The position numbers and the translations under genes were made by a program. Shown here in pieces: positions 35,236 through 48,024 of a DNA stretch of 64,000 nucleotides; the stretch's first letter is position 1, and each line of letters starts with the position of its first letter. The DNA is taken from assembly GCA_018857735.1 (NCBI GenBank), contig JABMCL010003594.1:1-64000 (forward strand). Reading direction: 5' to 3'. The notes under the pieces are model-generated. The model searched no databases, had not been told where the DNA came from, and worked only from the letters and a program-made list of their open reading frames with translations. The DNA comes from Alviniconcha marisindica. Taxonomy: Eukaryota; Mollusca; Gastropoda; Provannidae.

Positions 35236-35461
35236 GCTTCTTTCACCTGTCTTCCTGCCAGGCATGCCGCTACCACTGTGCTGTTGGGTGTACATACAGG
35301 TCTGCCTACCTACTCTCCCTTGTTTCAGAGATAGGGGTTGGCGCAAAGTGCGGAAATGAGGTGGGTGTTCCGCTCGCTGCGAGAAGTCATCAGCAGTTCG
35401 TTGTCGGCTGGATTTTCATCATTTTTACCCGCTGCTGGTGCACAGTGTTTTAGGGACGGAA

Positions 35462-35493
35462 ACACACATACGCACACACACACACACACACAC

Positions 35494-35547
<54 letters not shown>

Positions 35548-35589
35548 TGCATATACGCACACAGACACACACACTCATACACACACACA

Positions 35590-35643
<54 letters not shown>
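35462..35643. repeat. Long (CA)n microsatellite
   Basis: About 180 bp of CA with scattered ACGC and ACTCATAC interruptions. Confidence 0.95.
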
Positions 35644-35644
<1 letters not shown>

Positions 35645-35708
35645 TCAGCTAAGTACGCGTTGTGTTCAGAAGTGTGATAAGCACCGCCAGACACTTTATG
35701 ATTGGTCT
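35640..35708 (+). repeat. Dispersed repeat with CA-rich leader, copy 1
   Basis: ACATTCAGCTAAGTACGCGT, GTGTGATAAGCACCGC and AGACACTTTATGATTG recur at 37,341-37,412, each directly after a (CA)n tract. The microsatellite is therefore probably part of the element. Confidence 0.75.
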
Positions 35709-36297
35709 TTGAAAATAAGGTAGTTTGTGGTGCTGCCTTGCTTCTCGGTAGAGTAATGAGCGCTTGAATTTCCAACAACAGAGTGGCGAGTTTTCGACGA
35801 CTGGTATTCGGAAGTTCAGGCGCTTTTGGTGAGTGAAACGCACGCGCTCGCTCGTATAATTCCATGATCGTAATATAATGTGTCATGTGAACCCACTGAA
35901 CTAGTTTAGTGTGTGAACCAGTGGGCAGACGGCAGTTAAATTCCAGCCGGCTTGGCCCCTGACATCCGTCCGAGAACGTTAAGCCCCACATCATCATCAT
36001 CACCCCTGACATGTGACAATGACAAACAAGTTACGAACAGTAACGGCAGTTACTTGGTTGTGTTTTCGTATCACATTTAATAGACCAACAAAAAAGAAAC
36101 AACGGAAGAAAGTAAAAACAAAACAAAAAAACTAAACACAGGTAGTTATCACAACCTGTATTGGACTAGAGCGACCTTTGTTGTGATCTGATGATAATTA
36201 TTGTTCACTGATCCGGTTTTCTCAGTCAACGTGTGAGCGGTGACACGTAAACTTTTGACCAGCTCGAGGTACCGGTTTAGTTTAAGGTTCGAGGAAA

Positions 36298-36325
36298 AAC
36301 CCCCCCCCCCCCCACACACACACCT
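36298..36325. repeat. Poly-C and CA tract
   Basis: C run followed by CACACACA. Another C run lies at 36,443-36,454. Confidence 0.85.
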
Positions 36326-37261
36326 TGAAAGCAGAGCACAGCAGGCCCACGTAATGAAAAGGGCGTTAAAAACAAAACAAAACGGAAAGAAGAACAACAC
36401 CGAGGCTTTGTCGAGGCTGATAAGCTCCTAAAGGTGTGTTTACCCCCCCCCCCCGAGAAGTTGTTCGCACACAGACCAGCCGAGATAAGGGCCACAAGTG
36501 CGGGACCCTGACTTATTCACTCGGAAGTGTTGACACGGGGCAGATAATCTTCAACAACTCTACCTCGCCTGGCAGGGTAAATACCAACCCGACGACACTG
36601 CCCTCTCGAATGATTACTGAGATCACTCGGAGGGGTAGTATAGGCACGTGGCACGGGAGTCCTTTCTCGTTGGCGCAGGCACTTGATGACAGCTTCCATT
36701 AGTCATGATCTAAAAACAAAACAAAAAAACACGTATGTTTTGAGTTGACGCCCACCTTTCTGTGGTAGTTGCCTGAAACCAAAGACAGTGTATTGTAAGC
36801 CACGCACCGAACTGGAAATATATATATATATATAGTTACGTGCCCCGCTAGGTATTCAAAAAAGAAAAGAAAAAAAGGAAAGAAGGAACAAAAGCAGTAT
36901 TAGTAGCGCTGTAAATATAACCGTAATGGGTGCCGCAGCTCTGGGATTGATTTATGAGCTGGAGCAGAATCCGGGTGTTGCATGCATTGATTTTATGCTG
37001 TAAGTTATAGCATTGTCACATTATGCCTGCTTCACTTGGTAGGCCTGTGAGAGAGGCATTATAATGACTGGCTTGTTTTTGGCTCCGGGTAGCTTGTTCA
37101 CGGTGTGGGTAGATGGGTGGGTGTAATATCACGTATTCAAAGGTAAGCTGCTAGCAGCAGTGGTCATTTGTGGTCTTTTACCGTGGTTCTAGGAAAACAG
37201 CTTTCTTTGGTTGCAGCACTAGCCCCTTCCTGTATCTCTCTCTGCCTGTATGTCTGTCTCA

Positions 37262-37286
37262 CCACACACAACACACACACACACAC

Positions 37287-37319
<33 letters not shown>

Positions 37320-37412
37320 ACACACACACTGACACCACACACACATTCAGCGCAGTACGCGTTGCGTTGACGAGTTTGATAAGCACCGCTAGACACTTTA
37401 TGATTGATCAGT
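37262..37412 (+). repeat. (CA)n followed by dispersed repeat copy 2
   Basis: CA tract to about 37,340, then the partner of 35,640-35,708 (GCAGTACGCGTTGCG, TTTGATAAGCACCGCTAGAC, ACTTTATGATTG). Confidence 0.75.
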
Positions 37413-38027
37413 TAGAATAATTGATATTAAACCCACTGAATTAACAGCAGCCCTTGAAGTTGATGCGCTCTCTTTGGATTGAATGCGAGTTGACGTGTCG
37501 CCTGTGAAGGACATCTTTGGTTTCCGGAGGGAAGTAGGGGTGCGGGGTGGGAAGTATGCTCTCAGAGTCCGTATGTCACGGCATTGTTAACGCACACCTG
37601 TGTCGTCCCCCCCCCCCCCTTTCCCCCCAAGCCTCCCCCCTCCTCGTCCCCAACGGATGACAACACCAGAGACTCCGAGCGTTGCGTAAGACATTCGCAA
37701 CGACGGCGTTGGACATCAGACACGTGCAAACAAAGCCAGGAACCGAAACTTAATCCCTCAAAGCCACGGACGCGACCCAGGCACGCCCCAGTGCGACCCA
37801 CCCTACGCTGCAGCGCGACCCACACCGACGGCACCACGCTTGACGCGAGGGCAGATGTTGCCGTTGATGGGTGGCCGGGGTCTTTGAAGTGCGTGGCGAG
37901 TCGCGACGGCGGATGGCGGCGGCAGCGAAAGGGTGATTTATGTCCACGTGGGTTGGCTGATGTTTCTTGCTGATGGTCCCTTGCCCCTTTCCCCATACCG
38001 CCCATTCTCTGTCTGTCTGTCTGTCAG

Positions 38028-38028
38028 T

Positions 38029-38069
<41 letters not shown>

Positions 38070-38090
38070 CCCCCCCCCCCCCCCCCCCGC
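38028..38090. repeat. (CT)n and poly-C tract
   Basis: CT tract to about 38,067, then about 20 C. Artefactual Gly/Arg/Glu frames arise on the minus strand. Confidence 0.95.
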
Positions 38091-38369
38091 CCCCTCCCAT
38101 GCCCTTCGCCCTTGAGAACAGGCCCGCAATGGACACTGTGCGAATAAGAGGTCTGCCGGTGGTGGCTCTTAGTATTAATGTTAGGATCACACGACTTGGG
38201 ACCCCCTTCCCCCCCATTCTCGCCCCTTCCCCCTCCATTTACACACATACACTATCAGTGATACACACTCTACAGTATTAGTGACTCTTTCACTCTCTCT
38301 CTGACGTGTCATGCTCACACTAAGAATTCTGCTTCTGGGTTGATGAATAATTTTTGTTTCCATCCACAT

Positions 38370-38380
38370 AGCTTATATAT

Positions 38381-38424
<44 letters not shown>

Positions 38425-38432
38425 ATATATAT
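38370..38432. repeat. TA/TG microsatellite
   Basis: TATATATA, then (GT)n, then TATATATA. Confidence 0.95.
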
Positions 38433-38793
38433 AGATTGATATATTTATTACTACTGCTACCATAGTTTCTTCTACTGCTGCTGATGCCGCACTGTGCTGA
38501 GGATGGTAGTTACTTCCTGGATTTAAAGTCCCCGTCAGCTGCATAGGGTCAGCTCAGGACGAATGAGGTTTATAGTTACAGGGCTAATAATAGTGAGGAA
38601 GTGACACGTAAAACTGTAACACAGCCTTCTAAATCCGTTCCGCGTGCAGTATACTTGCAGCGCAAATTACACTCGTATGATAATGATCTGTCTGCGTGTA
38701 CATGATTAACACTCGCGTGTAAAGGGTGCCCGCCTTTTTTGCTAGGGGTCACCCCGGGGCTGGATATAAAATGCACATATTATACATGTAAAA

Positions 38794-38795
<2 letters not shown>

Positions 38796-38872
<77 letters not shown>

Positions 38873-38900
38873 GTGTCTACGTGTGTGTGTGTGTGTGACT
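38796..38900. repeat. (GT)n(GA)n(GT)n microsatellite
   Basis: GT to about 38,833, GA to about 38,868, then a short GT tract. Confidence 0.95.
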
Positions 38901-39211
38901 ATGTGTGTGTTCGCGCAAGATGATTCAGTCGGGAATCATGACGTGCTTGTCACGATCAACTGTCTCCTGTCGATGCGGTTGCGTGTGGCCGGAGGGCGAA
39001 GTTTTGACACGTCGAGTCGTCAACAGTCAGGTCACGTGGATTTATGGTGTATAAATATATTATCGTATTCGTAATGCCCTCGCCGAACGCTCCGCCGACC
39101 GGTCCTTCTTGTCCGTCGGATATGTAGGGGGTAGCCTGTATCAAGATAAAATGTTATTGATAACGACAGCTCTTGTTTTGTATTCCTTCACTAGTCGTTC
39201 CACTTTTGGTC

Positions 39212-39510
39212 TCAGTCTGTCTGTCTGTCTTTCTCCACATCCCACAGTGAGAGTGTGTAGTGTTTGGATCTCGTCTCAGTCAGTGACCTATTCTGTCTGT
39301 CTCTCTGCACATCCCACAGTGAGAGTGTGTAGTGTTTGGATCTCGTCCCAGCCATTGACCTATTCTGTCTGTCTGTCTCCACATCCCACAGTGAGAGTGT
39401 GTAGTATTTGGGTCTCGTCCCAGCCAGTGACCTATTCTGTCTGTCTCTCTCCACATCCCACAGTGAGAGTGTGTAGTGTTTGGGTCTCTTCCCAGCCAGT
39501 GACCTATTCG
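39212..39510 (+). repeat. 72-bp minisatellite, four units
   Basis: CACATCCCACAGTGAGAGTG recurs at 39,236, 39,308, 39,380 and 39,452. Each unit also has TGTGTAGT, TTTGG and CAGCCAGTGACCTATT. The period is a multiple of three, so frames stay open on both strands. Not called coding. Confidence 0.95.
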
Positions 39511-40229
39511 GAGACAACTCGGCGGTAAACAAATCGAACGACTGCCTCCCCCCCCCCCCCCCTTCATTCTCTTCCCCCATTCTCTCTCCGTCTCCCTCCC
39601 TCTCTCTGTGTGGTAAAATAGTGGTTGGTTGTCGATCACACTTTAAACTTTACGCCCACAACGCCTCACGGCAATTTCAACAGCGCGTTTTTCGTCACTG
39701 TTCCTTGAGACCGATACCGCTCGAGACAAGTGGTGGTGGATTCAAAGACAGCTTTAGCTATATATTACATACAGTAGGACCTTTGGTGGAGAGAAGTGAC
39801 TAGTACAGTAGCAGTGAATCACAGCTGAAAAGTGAAAGGTGAAGAACCCCCTCCCAACCCCTTCACCAAGCCCCCACGGTAAATTACCCAGAACAGAAGC
39901 GGCGAGAAGGAGGGGTCGACACCCCGTTTACACGTTCGCCTGGCTTTCTGCCGGGGCCCCGGTGGCCCATAAACGTGATAAAGTACTCGATGTGCGTGCC
40001 GATAGATGTAAATATACAGGGGTGGGAGAGCTGGGTTGAGGGTCGGGTGGTTTATGGCTGGGTGTCAGCTGTCGGGTGCTAAGTGTGACCCTTTGTGTGG
40101 GTCAGGGCTGGTGGGGTGGATTTTGCCGTGGTGTTGGTGGGTATGAGCTGAGTGGAACCGACGGTGAGATTGGGTTTTGATAGCGGTGTCTTCGTCGCCG
40201 GCCACTGAGCCTGCCTGTCTGCTCTTGCA

Positions 40230-40231
<2 letters not shown>

Positions 40232-40266
<35 letters not shown>
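40232..40266. repeat. (GT)n microsatellite
   Basis: About 17 GT units. Confidence 0.95.
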
Positions 40267-40268
<2 letters not shown>

Positions 40269-40628
40269 CATGTCCATTCTTTCTCCCTCACAATGAGTAA
40301 AACATTAAAATGGCCTTCATTTGCTGTTCAACTTAATTCAGAAATCAGTCTGGTGGGCGACGTTGTAGCATCAAAATCCCCCACACACCCCCCCCCCCAC
40401 ACACACACTCTCTCTCCAGGGATCTCGGTCCACGTCAGAGTAACTCTCCGGAAACAACTGGCGTTAAAATTAAAAACAACAACACAACAACAACAAAAAA
40501 CGTTTAACGAAGGAACTAGTAGCTCGAAATTCACGATTTGTTGTTGTTGTCGTTTTTGTTCTGTTTTCTGTTTTCATTCATTAAAAACAAAACGACAGAG
40601 ACAACAAAAACCACCACCACTACTACTA

Positions 40629-40682
<54 letters not shown>
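40629..40682. repeat. (CA)n microsatellite
   Basis: About 27 CA units. Confidence 0.95.
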
Positions 40683-40684
<2 letters not shown>

Positions 40685-40925
40685 AAGAAGAAGCAGAGTT
40701 AAACGGCAAGACCTGAACGACATGATGACTGATGACTGACGACTAATCTCCTCAGAAACGTTTAGTTACGCAGCCTCGTTTTGGAGTGTGGCCAAGGCCG
40801 ACGGGCCTAATCGTCGGGAGGATAAACTTAAGATCTGATTAGTGATAAACTGGCCTTCAGCACCTTCAACTGAGCTGTGTTGTAGCTTGCCTGCTGAGCA
40901 CGCGATGAGACCGCGCACGATACAC

Positions 40926-41145
40926 AAATAGAGAATACCGGAAATCAGTCGTTGCTGTCTCAGTCAGTCATAAATAGAGAATACCGGAAATCAGTCGTTG
41001 CTGTCTCAGTCAATCATAAATAGAGAATACCGGAAATCAGTCGTTGCTGTCTCAGTCAATCATAAATAGAGAATACCGGAAATCAGTCGTTGCTGTCTCA
41101 GTCAATCATAAATAGAGAATACCGGAAATCAGTCGTTGCTGTCTT
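40926..41145 (+). repeat. 46-bp minisatellite, five units
   Basis: Unit contains AAATAGAGAATACCGGAAAT, CAGTCGTTGCTGTCTCAGTC and AATCAT. Units are almost identical, so amplification is recent. Confidence 0.95.
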
Positions 41146-41484
41146 TTCGCAAAAGTAAAGACCTGCCATGCTGTTATCATCTGTGTTGAGTCATTGTTTT
41201 ACTGCCCGATTTAAGTTACGTGTAAGTTAAGTTTTGTATAGTCAGTATGCTCGTGTGTGCCTGTATGTGTATGTGTTCGTGCGTATATGCGCTTAGAATA
41301 GTCTACGGACAAGATTTTGCGCTTATAAATACTTATTATTATGATAATGATGATAATGTAAAACTTCTCTTACGTGCCAGTGGGTCTACACAGTAAGTCT
41401 TGTAACGATACCGCCACGCCGGTGGAATGTGGCGCGTCAATATTTGGTGTTGTGACGTGTTTATAAGGCAATGACACCGTTCTG

Positions 41485-41512
41485 ACCATGGACCTATATC
41501 TAGGTCCATGGT
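41485..41512. repeat. Perfect 12-bp inverted repeat
   Basis: ACCATGGACCTA, a 4-nt loop, then TAGGTCCATGGT. GTTCTGAC/GTTCTGACA flank it as a possible direct repeat. Confidence 0.9.
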
Positions 41513-41545
41513 TCTGACATAGGACATGAGGGGAGGGAAGTGAGG

Positions 41546-41604
41546 GGGGGGGGGGGGGGGGGCACAAAGAATCCGTGTGTGTGTGGAAGGGGAGGGGGGG
41601 GGGG
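41546..41604. repeat. Poly-G tracts
   Basis: Two G runs (about 41,546-41,562 and 41,595-41,604) around a GT-rich stretch. Confidence 0.9.
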
Positions 41605-42423
41605 GTTCCACAAACGAATCCAATCCCCAAACTGTTGCATAAACGGGCTTGGGGCTGACAAACTCTCTCGTCTGACTCGGCAAACTCTTCTCGGTGATAA
41701 TAACCGATCTGGATCAAGAGCCCGGCTGTCCTGATAACCCCTTCTTCCTTCCCTCCCCTCACCTCGACATTTGGCCGACAGTCTGCTTCAGGTGTGCGGG
41801 CGGATTGTAGCCGTATCGGGTCACACGGACCAGGTGTGCGTGGCTGACACGCACGTTAAACCATCGACAACGGATGCGGAGACTGTTGGCTCAGGCGGAG
41901 ATCGTGGAGATACTTATGTACAGCAAGTGTCGGCGCTCGCTCTCTCTGTTTCATATGGATATATATATATATATATATATAAGCTCCGTCTCTCGATCCT
42001 CTCTCTCTCGCCAAGCAAGCTCCTAGCCTTGCAGCTCCTCTCCGTTGATTGACAGGTCGATGCGGCTAACAACAGACAAGTCGGGGCTTCTTCCCCTCGC
42101 CGATGTAGCTAGATAACTGGGCTGATAAAGATGTGGAGCGAGTCTCGAGCTCGGTTTCGGGTTTTATTGATGGGCACGGGTACTTTGAAGTGAGGGTGGT
42201 GGTGGTGGGGCCGGAGGGTGAGAGATTACCGTTGGGGTGTTTCCGGGTGGGGTTTAGACCACAAAGATTGGGTGTGAATATTTAGCATTGTAGGGATAGG
42301 GAAAGGGAAGTTGGCACGTGTTTTGGACCGTGTTCATAATGATGTTTGTCGTGAGACAATGCGAGACGTTTTTGTTCCTAGGTAATGGTATGACTATATA
42401 AGTATGCAGTCTCAGACTATGGT

Positions 42424-42602
42424 AAAACACATAGTTCAGGAGCTGTGTGAGAGTGGAGGTGGCCGTCCTGGGCTGTCCGTCCTAACGAGCCTTCTGGTTT
42501 CCGTGGACGTAAAGCTATATTGAACCATGCTTCGGCATTGGTCACAGCTTGTCCCTAATATGTCAACTGACATCTGAGGACATTAAGCAACACTACCTAC
42601 CA
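42424..42602 (+). mobile_element. Long-form small retroposon with target-site duplication
   Basis: Starts near TAGTTCAGGAGCTGTGTGAG, has both 3' modules (GTGGACGTAAAG and GAGGACATTAAGCAAC), and ends in CTACCTACCA. ACTATGGT flanks it at 42,416-42,423 and 42,603-42,610, an 8-bp duplication. Confidence 0.8.
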
Positions 42603-43639
42603 ACTATGGTGAATGAAGTGTAACTTTCTGTGCATTAATTTTGTTTGTGATGAAGGCGGGGATCAAAATCCCAGAAAAGATAGGGAGGGAGGGGGGTTGA
42701 AGAAGAAGTGAGGGATTTATTCAGAATTAATCTCTCTCCTTTCCCCCAGCCCCCCCCCCATCTCTCTCTCTGCCCCTTTCTCCCCTCTCTCTCGTGGACA
42801 GGACGTTAAAATCTAATTACTGCCCCTCGAAAGTCGTTCAGTGTATAGAGTTCATTTGCACACGGCACCGACGACTAAGAAAAAGGCCCAGCAGGCTTTT
42901 CCCCCCGCGTGCAGATTTGACGTCTACGCACAGATGTAGACACCACCACCACCACTACGCATTATGTTCTGCACCACCACGCTCGATCGAACGGCAGAGC
43001 AGCGCCGTCAGACCCGCCATCTGTTTCAAAGTGTGAAACGCGCGCCCCTTAATTGTTGGACTATATAATTATCTACATCGCCCCCACTTCTTGCTAACTC
43101 GCACGCGCACGCAGGCAGGCAGGCGGCGGTCAGGCAGGCAGGCAGAGTTCCTCAGGAGAGTCACAGCACAGATGCTGCTGGTTTTGCGTCCGCCCCACTC
43201 CCCCTTTGCCCCCCCTCCCGCTGTTGAAAACAAGCACTGAGCGAGAGAGCGAGCAGGGACTGTCATATTGATCGGTGATGGTCTCGTGTCGTGTCAGTCC
43301 TTTGTTGACCGCTCGCACCTTTCTCTGCCTCTGACACCCCGGGTCTTTGCTGAGTGTGGAGCCAGCCACACTGACTCCAACACCGACTACCACCATCCGT
43401 CGCACCGTCGCGCGAAGGAGGGGTTACTGTCGGTTGCTTGGAGAGTTCCCGGGGGGCCAAAAGGCCGTACTTCGGCATGAGTGTGATCTATAATAGTCTG
43501 TCTACACTGCTGGCTCCGTCATCCCCTTTTGCTCTATATTTAAGCTAGTATTGACCCTCTCGATACTGGTGGATGGTAAAGCGTTTGACCTTGGCGTTAC
43601 CAGCGAGTTTGTTCTTCGGCGAAACGTACGTAACTTTCA

Positions 43640-43748
43640 ACGTGAGAGGGGGGGGGGGGGGGAGGCGCTGTGTGACAGTCGAGGTGGCCGTCCTGTGCTC
43701 CCCGTCCCTAACAGTCCCTGTGGACGTAAAGCAACATTGAACTGAACC
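43640..43748 (+). mobile_element. Poly-G plus short-form retroposon copy
   Basis: G run at about 43,649-43,662, then GCGCTGTGTGACAGTCGAGG through GTGGACGTAAAGCAACATTG. The very 5' end is lost. Confidence 0.7.
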
Positions 43749-43889
43749 GGGGGAGAAAAAAAAATCTATATAATTATACAAATGGCACTGTTGCGTTAAG
43801 TAACGGTCTGCTCGCTGATGGCCGGTGTTGGCCAGGAAATATAGCATATCCACATCCAGTACTTAAAGTAACTAAGGCACGTCCAGTTG

Positions 43890-44079
43890 CCTCAGAGCTC
43901 AGGAGCTGTGTGAAAGTCGAGGTGGCCGTCCTGGGCTCCCCGTCCTAATGAGACTTATGGTTTCTGTGGACGTAAAGCAACATTGAACCATGCACACGCA
44001 TTGGTCGCAGTTTGTCCGTAATATGTCAATCCGGCATCCGAGGACATTAAGCTCCGCATCATCAACATCATCATCATCA
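43890..44079 (+). mobile_element. Long-form small retroposon with target-site duplication
   Basis: Starts near CAGAGCTCAGGAGCTGTGTG and carries module A (GTGGACGTAAAGCAACATTG) and module B (CGAGGACATTAAGCTC), then an ATC tail. TCCAGTTG flanks it at 43,882-43,889 and 44,080-44,087. Confidence 0.85.
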
Positions 44080-44320
44080 TCCAGTTGACAGTTGCCCGGT
44101 TTAGACGAAGGACGCACGCGCGCACGTGTTAATTGGCATCTGACCAGAAAGCTAAGCGGCAAGGACCATTGTCTCTCCCCCCCCCCCCAGCCCCCTTTAC
44201 GACCACCTCACCGCCCCATTCTTTAACCACTCACCTCAGACTGCTGTCCTCTTGCGCTAATGTGTTGATTGATAGGCAAGGGTCATGGAGCACATCCATC
44301 CCCCCCCACCCCTTCCTACC

Positions 44321-44645
44321 AGTAAACATGGTGCTTAACGTCCACAGAAACCATAAGGCTTATTAGGGACGGGGAGAAGGGGGTATGGAGGTGGGGAAAG
44401 AGGGAGACTATATACCTATCGCTACACTGTCACCACCAGAATGACTCCTACATGACTCCTACATTAAGATTGGCAGCGATGAGAGCCATTTTAATGTTTC
44501 AGTAGGAAGTGATGGACAAAGTCAAAAGACAGTGTCCACAGACCACAACCTTTTTGAAGAGAAAAAGAGAGCTGAAGCGGTATCGAACCGAGGTCCTTCC
44601 GCTTACCAGCCTAACGCCTTACCGCTAGGCCAAACCGGTTCACAA
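44321..44645 (-). mobile_element. Full-length tRNA-derived SINE, tail 1, with 12-bp target-site duplication
   Basis: On the minus strand: a tRNA-like head with A-box-like GGCCTAGCGGTAAGGC and B-box-like GGTTCGATACC, a body with CATTAAAATGGCTCTCATCG, and a 3' tail ending GTGGACGTTAAGCACCA. CCCCTTCCTACC lies on both sides (44,309-44,320 and 44,646-44,657). The element is 325 bp and the insertion looks young. It encodes nothing and would be mobilised by a LINE reverse transcriptase. Confidence 0.9.
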
Positions 44646-44657
44646 CCCCTTCCTACC

Positions 44658-44722
44658 TTACAGTTTGTCCCTAATATGTCTGCCCGACATCCGAGGACAT
44701 TAAAGCCCCACATCATCATCAC
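44658..44722 (+). mobile_element. 3' end of a long-form small retroposon
   Basis: Module B text (TTGTCCCTAATATGTC, CGACATCCGAGGACATTAAA) followed by ATCATCATC. The 5' part is missing. Confidence 0.7.
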
Positions 44723-45007
44723 CCCCCCAACCCCTCACCCCCACCCCGACCATCCTCCGCTCATGTATGCATGCCACACAGACACGAATGTTAGTTAGTC
44801 TGGCTGTCAGTGTTACCCATATCCTGCATGTCTTGGCGGCATTGGTCTGTGGAGACATCGGCTTATCGCGTGCGCAGAGAGAGTGAGAGAGGTTTCATTC
44901 ATTTAGGCCATTGCCCCTCATGAAGGGGTGCAGGTGGATGACCAAACCACCTCACAGTAATTACTATAATTATGCATATATATTGACAAGAAAACCAGCA
45001 AACTAAC

Positions 45008-45150
<143 letters not shown>

Positions 45151-45542
45151 TTCCTCCGACCCGACCCATCTCTCTAGCCGATTGAAGGTAAAGGATTCTT
45201 TGTCCGCCGTTATATGTAATACATATCACCGATCAATATATGTATAGCAAGCATGTAAATTAGCACATCCCCTGTTGGTGTTCTCCTAAACTTTGTATTG
45301 TATCGTGATTTTGTGTTTGAATAAACGCCACGAAGGATAATGACGATACTCTCACAGGACGGGCAGAGAACTGATTGATTTCTTGTCTTTTGCGCCTGAA
45401 GCAATCCCCTCGCTGCTGAGGGCATAGGAGTGATGAAATATTAATCTCATATCATCCCGACCAAGACTTGCACTGGCGTTCCAGACACCAGCTGCGGCGA
45501 CCCACAGATGGAAGGCCTTGTGGCTTGTAAGTATTCTAAGAT

Positions 45543-45637
45543 TCAGAGTTCAGGAGCTGTGTGAAAGTCGAGGTGGCCGTCTTGGGCTCCCGTCCCTAAT
45601 AGTCCTTATGGTCTCTGTGGACGTTAAGCAACATTAG
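45543..45637 (+). mobile_element. Short-form retroposon copy
   Basis: AGAGTTCAGGAGCTGTGTGA through GTGGACGTTAAGCAACATTA, then an AAG-rich tail. Confidence 0.8.
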
Positions 45638-46289
45638 AAGAAGAAGAAGCATTAGATTTAAAAGAAAATTAAAACAAAAGATATATTTTGTATGTAATAT
45701 ATATATATATATATTTTAAAGAAGCTGATTGCTTCAAGGGAGATACCCTCATTCACTCTTCTCCATCTTTCTTCCACGAGGAAGAAGGCTGAGCTTGTGG
45801 GCGTTACATGGGGATATTTTGGAAATGGGGTGGTGGTGGTAAGGAGTCGTGTGTAGAGCAGGAATTGTAGATGTGTATAGAGATCAGCGAAGAAACTTGG
45901 TTTTATGTTCTTCCTCTTCCACGAAACCCGAAGACTCGGTCAACCCAGCCCAATGTTCAAGGCAATCCTTTATTCAGTGTCAGGGATCTCGTGAATACAT
46001 AGAGATCAGCAAGGGAAACGTCTTAGGGCGTTCTTCCTGGTTGTGGCCGAAAGGAAGACGCTTGCTGACCAGTGTATTGATCGGTCACAGAGGTGGTATA
46101 GGAGAGGTCATTGAGGTGTACATATATATACACGTACAAGTCACGGGCAGATTTAAATCACTCGTTTTAATACTCGGTGAGAGGTCGTGTGTGTGTGTGT
46201 GTAGAAAGACCATGGTGATGGTGGTGATGGTGGACAGTACAAAGGTCATGGTGGTGCATAGAGGTCATAGTCAGGCCATTGCGACGCAC

Positions 46290-46645
46290 AGAGCTCATGA
46301 GGGTACAAGGGAGGTCATGGAGAAGTCTGGCCATGTCATGGGGGTGTATAAGGGAGGTCATGGGGGTGTCTAGCCATGTCATGGGGGTGTATAAGGGAGG
46401 TCATACGAGTCTAGCCATGTCATGGGGGTGTATAAGTGAGGTCATAGGAGTCTAGCCATGTCATGGGGGTGTATAAGGGAGGTCATAGGAGTCTAGCCAT
46501 GACATGGGTGTGTGTAAGGGAGGTCATAGAGGAGTCTAGCCATGTCATGGGGGTGTATAAGGGAGGTCAGAGGAGTCTAGCCATGTCATGGGGGGATGTA
46601 AGGGAGGTCATGGAGGAGTCTAGCCATGTCATGGGAGTGTATAAA
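46290..46645 (+). repeat. Minisatellite, about eight units of 41-49 bp
   Basis: GAGTCTAGCCATGTCATGGG, GTGTATAAGGGAGGTCAT recur with small length changes. Upstream from about 46,205 the same words occur in looser form. Confidence 0.9.
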
Positions 46646-46814
46646 GAGGCCGCGGAGGTGTATATATATTAATTATATATTATATAAACACACCAGGTAA
46701 TGTCAGTGTACAGAGAGGTCTGGTGAAACCTTTCTGTGTTCTTCAGTAAAACTACCAAAAAACAACAACAAACTAAAACGGTTCAACGTGGTTGTGTATG
46801 GAGAGAGAAATGGA

Positions 46815-46987
46815 GAAGAACAAAAAGGGGGAGGGGGGGGGGGTAGGTAGAGAGGGGGAGGGACAGCAAGAGGTAGGGGGAGGGGAGAGGGAGATCTAGA
46901 GAGAAGGAGAGAGAGAGGGAGGAAGATAGAGAGCTGACCTAGAGAGGAGAGAGAGGGAGGGAGATAAAGAGCTGACCTAGAGAGAAG

Positions 46988-47046
<59 letters not shown>

Positions 47047-47168
47047 AGTTGACCTAGAGAGAAGGAGAGAGAGGGAGGGAGATCTGCAGCTGACCCCGAG
47101 AGAAGGAGAGAGAGGGAGGGAGATAGAGAGCTGACCCCGAGAGAAAGAGAGAGAGAGAGAGAGAGAGC
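46815..47168. repeat. GA-rich purine block with embedded units
   Basis: Purine-rich DNA with a pure (GA)n core at about 46,989-47,043 and repeated AGCTGACCTAGAGAGAAGG or AGCTGACCCCGAGAGAAGG units of about 50 bp. Confidence 0.9.
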
Positions 47169-48024
47169 CTAGCCTAGCCGGGCAGCCAGCTATTGATTTG
47201 ATTGATGTCTAATCACCGCCAGGTCTCGGGGCCGTTGGCCCAGCGCGACGCAAACTGCGCTAAGTGGCGGATGGAGGTGGAACTGAGGCCTTCTCTAGCG
47301 CACACAGCCACGACGTTCATCCCCACTCTCTGTTGATCATGACCCAAACACAGATTGCCGGGACGGAACAGGTTTTTGATGTTGATGTTGATCGCTTTTT
47401 TTTCTTTCTTCTTGCTTTTTTTTTTACAGCGCGCTGTTCTCCGCTCTCGAGCAGACTCACTGCGCTCGCATGTGATTCTCATGAATGAATACCTTTTTAT
47501 AGCGCGTTTTTGAATATTCACCAAAGTGATGGACTTGCAGCGCTGGCATGGCTGGTGCCACGTGAAACTGCTGCACTTTCGGCGCGTTCTGTGTACACCA
47601 TACAGCCATGCACCATGTCACTTCATGCAAAGCCACACACGTAAGGTGCATGCGTGTTTAGCTGTAACCTGCCACCTGCACTTTTGGCAGAACGACCGGG
47701 TCGTTTACGTGCTACTGCGGTAACACGGGGATGGAACGGATACCGAAATAAGTCAGCACAGAAAGTTGACCCTGGAGAAGAAAAATCTCCCACCGCTCCT
47801 GCGAACATGTGTCTAACATGGGCTTGAAAGGAAGAGTGGTTTGTGGCTTTTCAGGGGGGTCTTTCACCAGGGGGGTCTGTTGTACTTTTGTGTTGAAAAC
47901 AGAACTGTGTTCGGGAATGAATGGACAAACCGGTACTAGATCTAAAGATCCGCTTACGCACACTTTGGGGACGGAACCGAGCTCTCCTTCCCTAGTATTC
48001 AACATACAGACAGCGCAGATTGCA

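Noticed and set aside
35262..35370. Two tiny exon-like segments with AG and GT ends (35,263-35,299 and 35,329-35,360)
   Set aside because: Only about 30-40 nt each, no conservation can be shown, and the flanks are low-complexity pyrimidine tracts that mimic acceptors.
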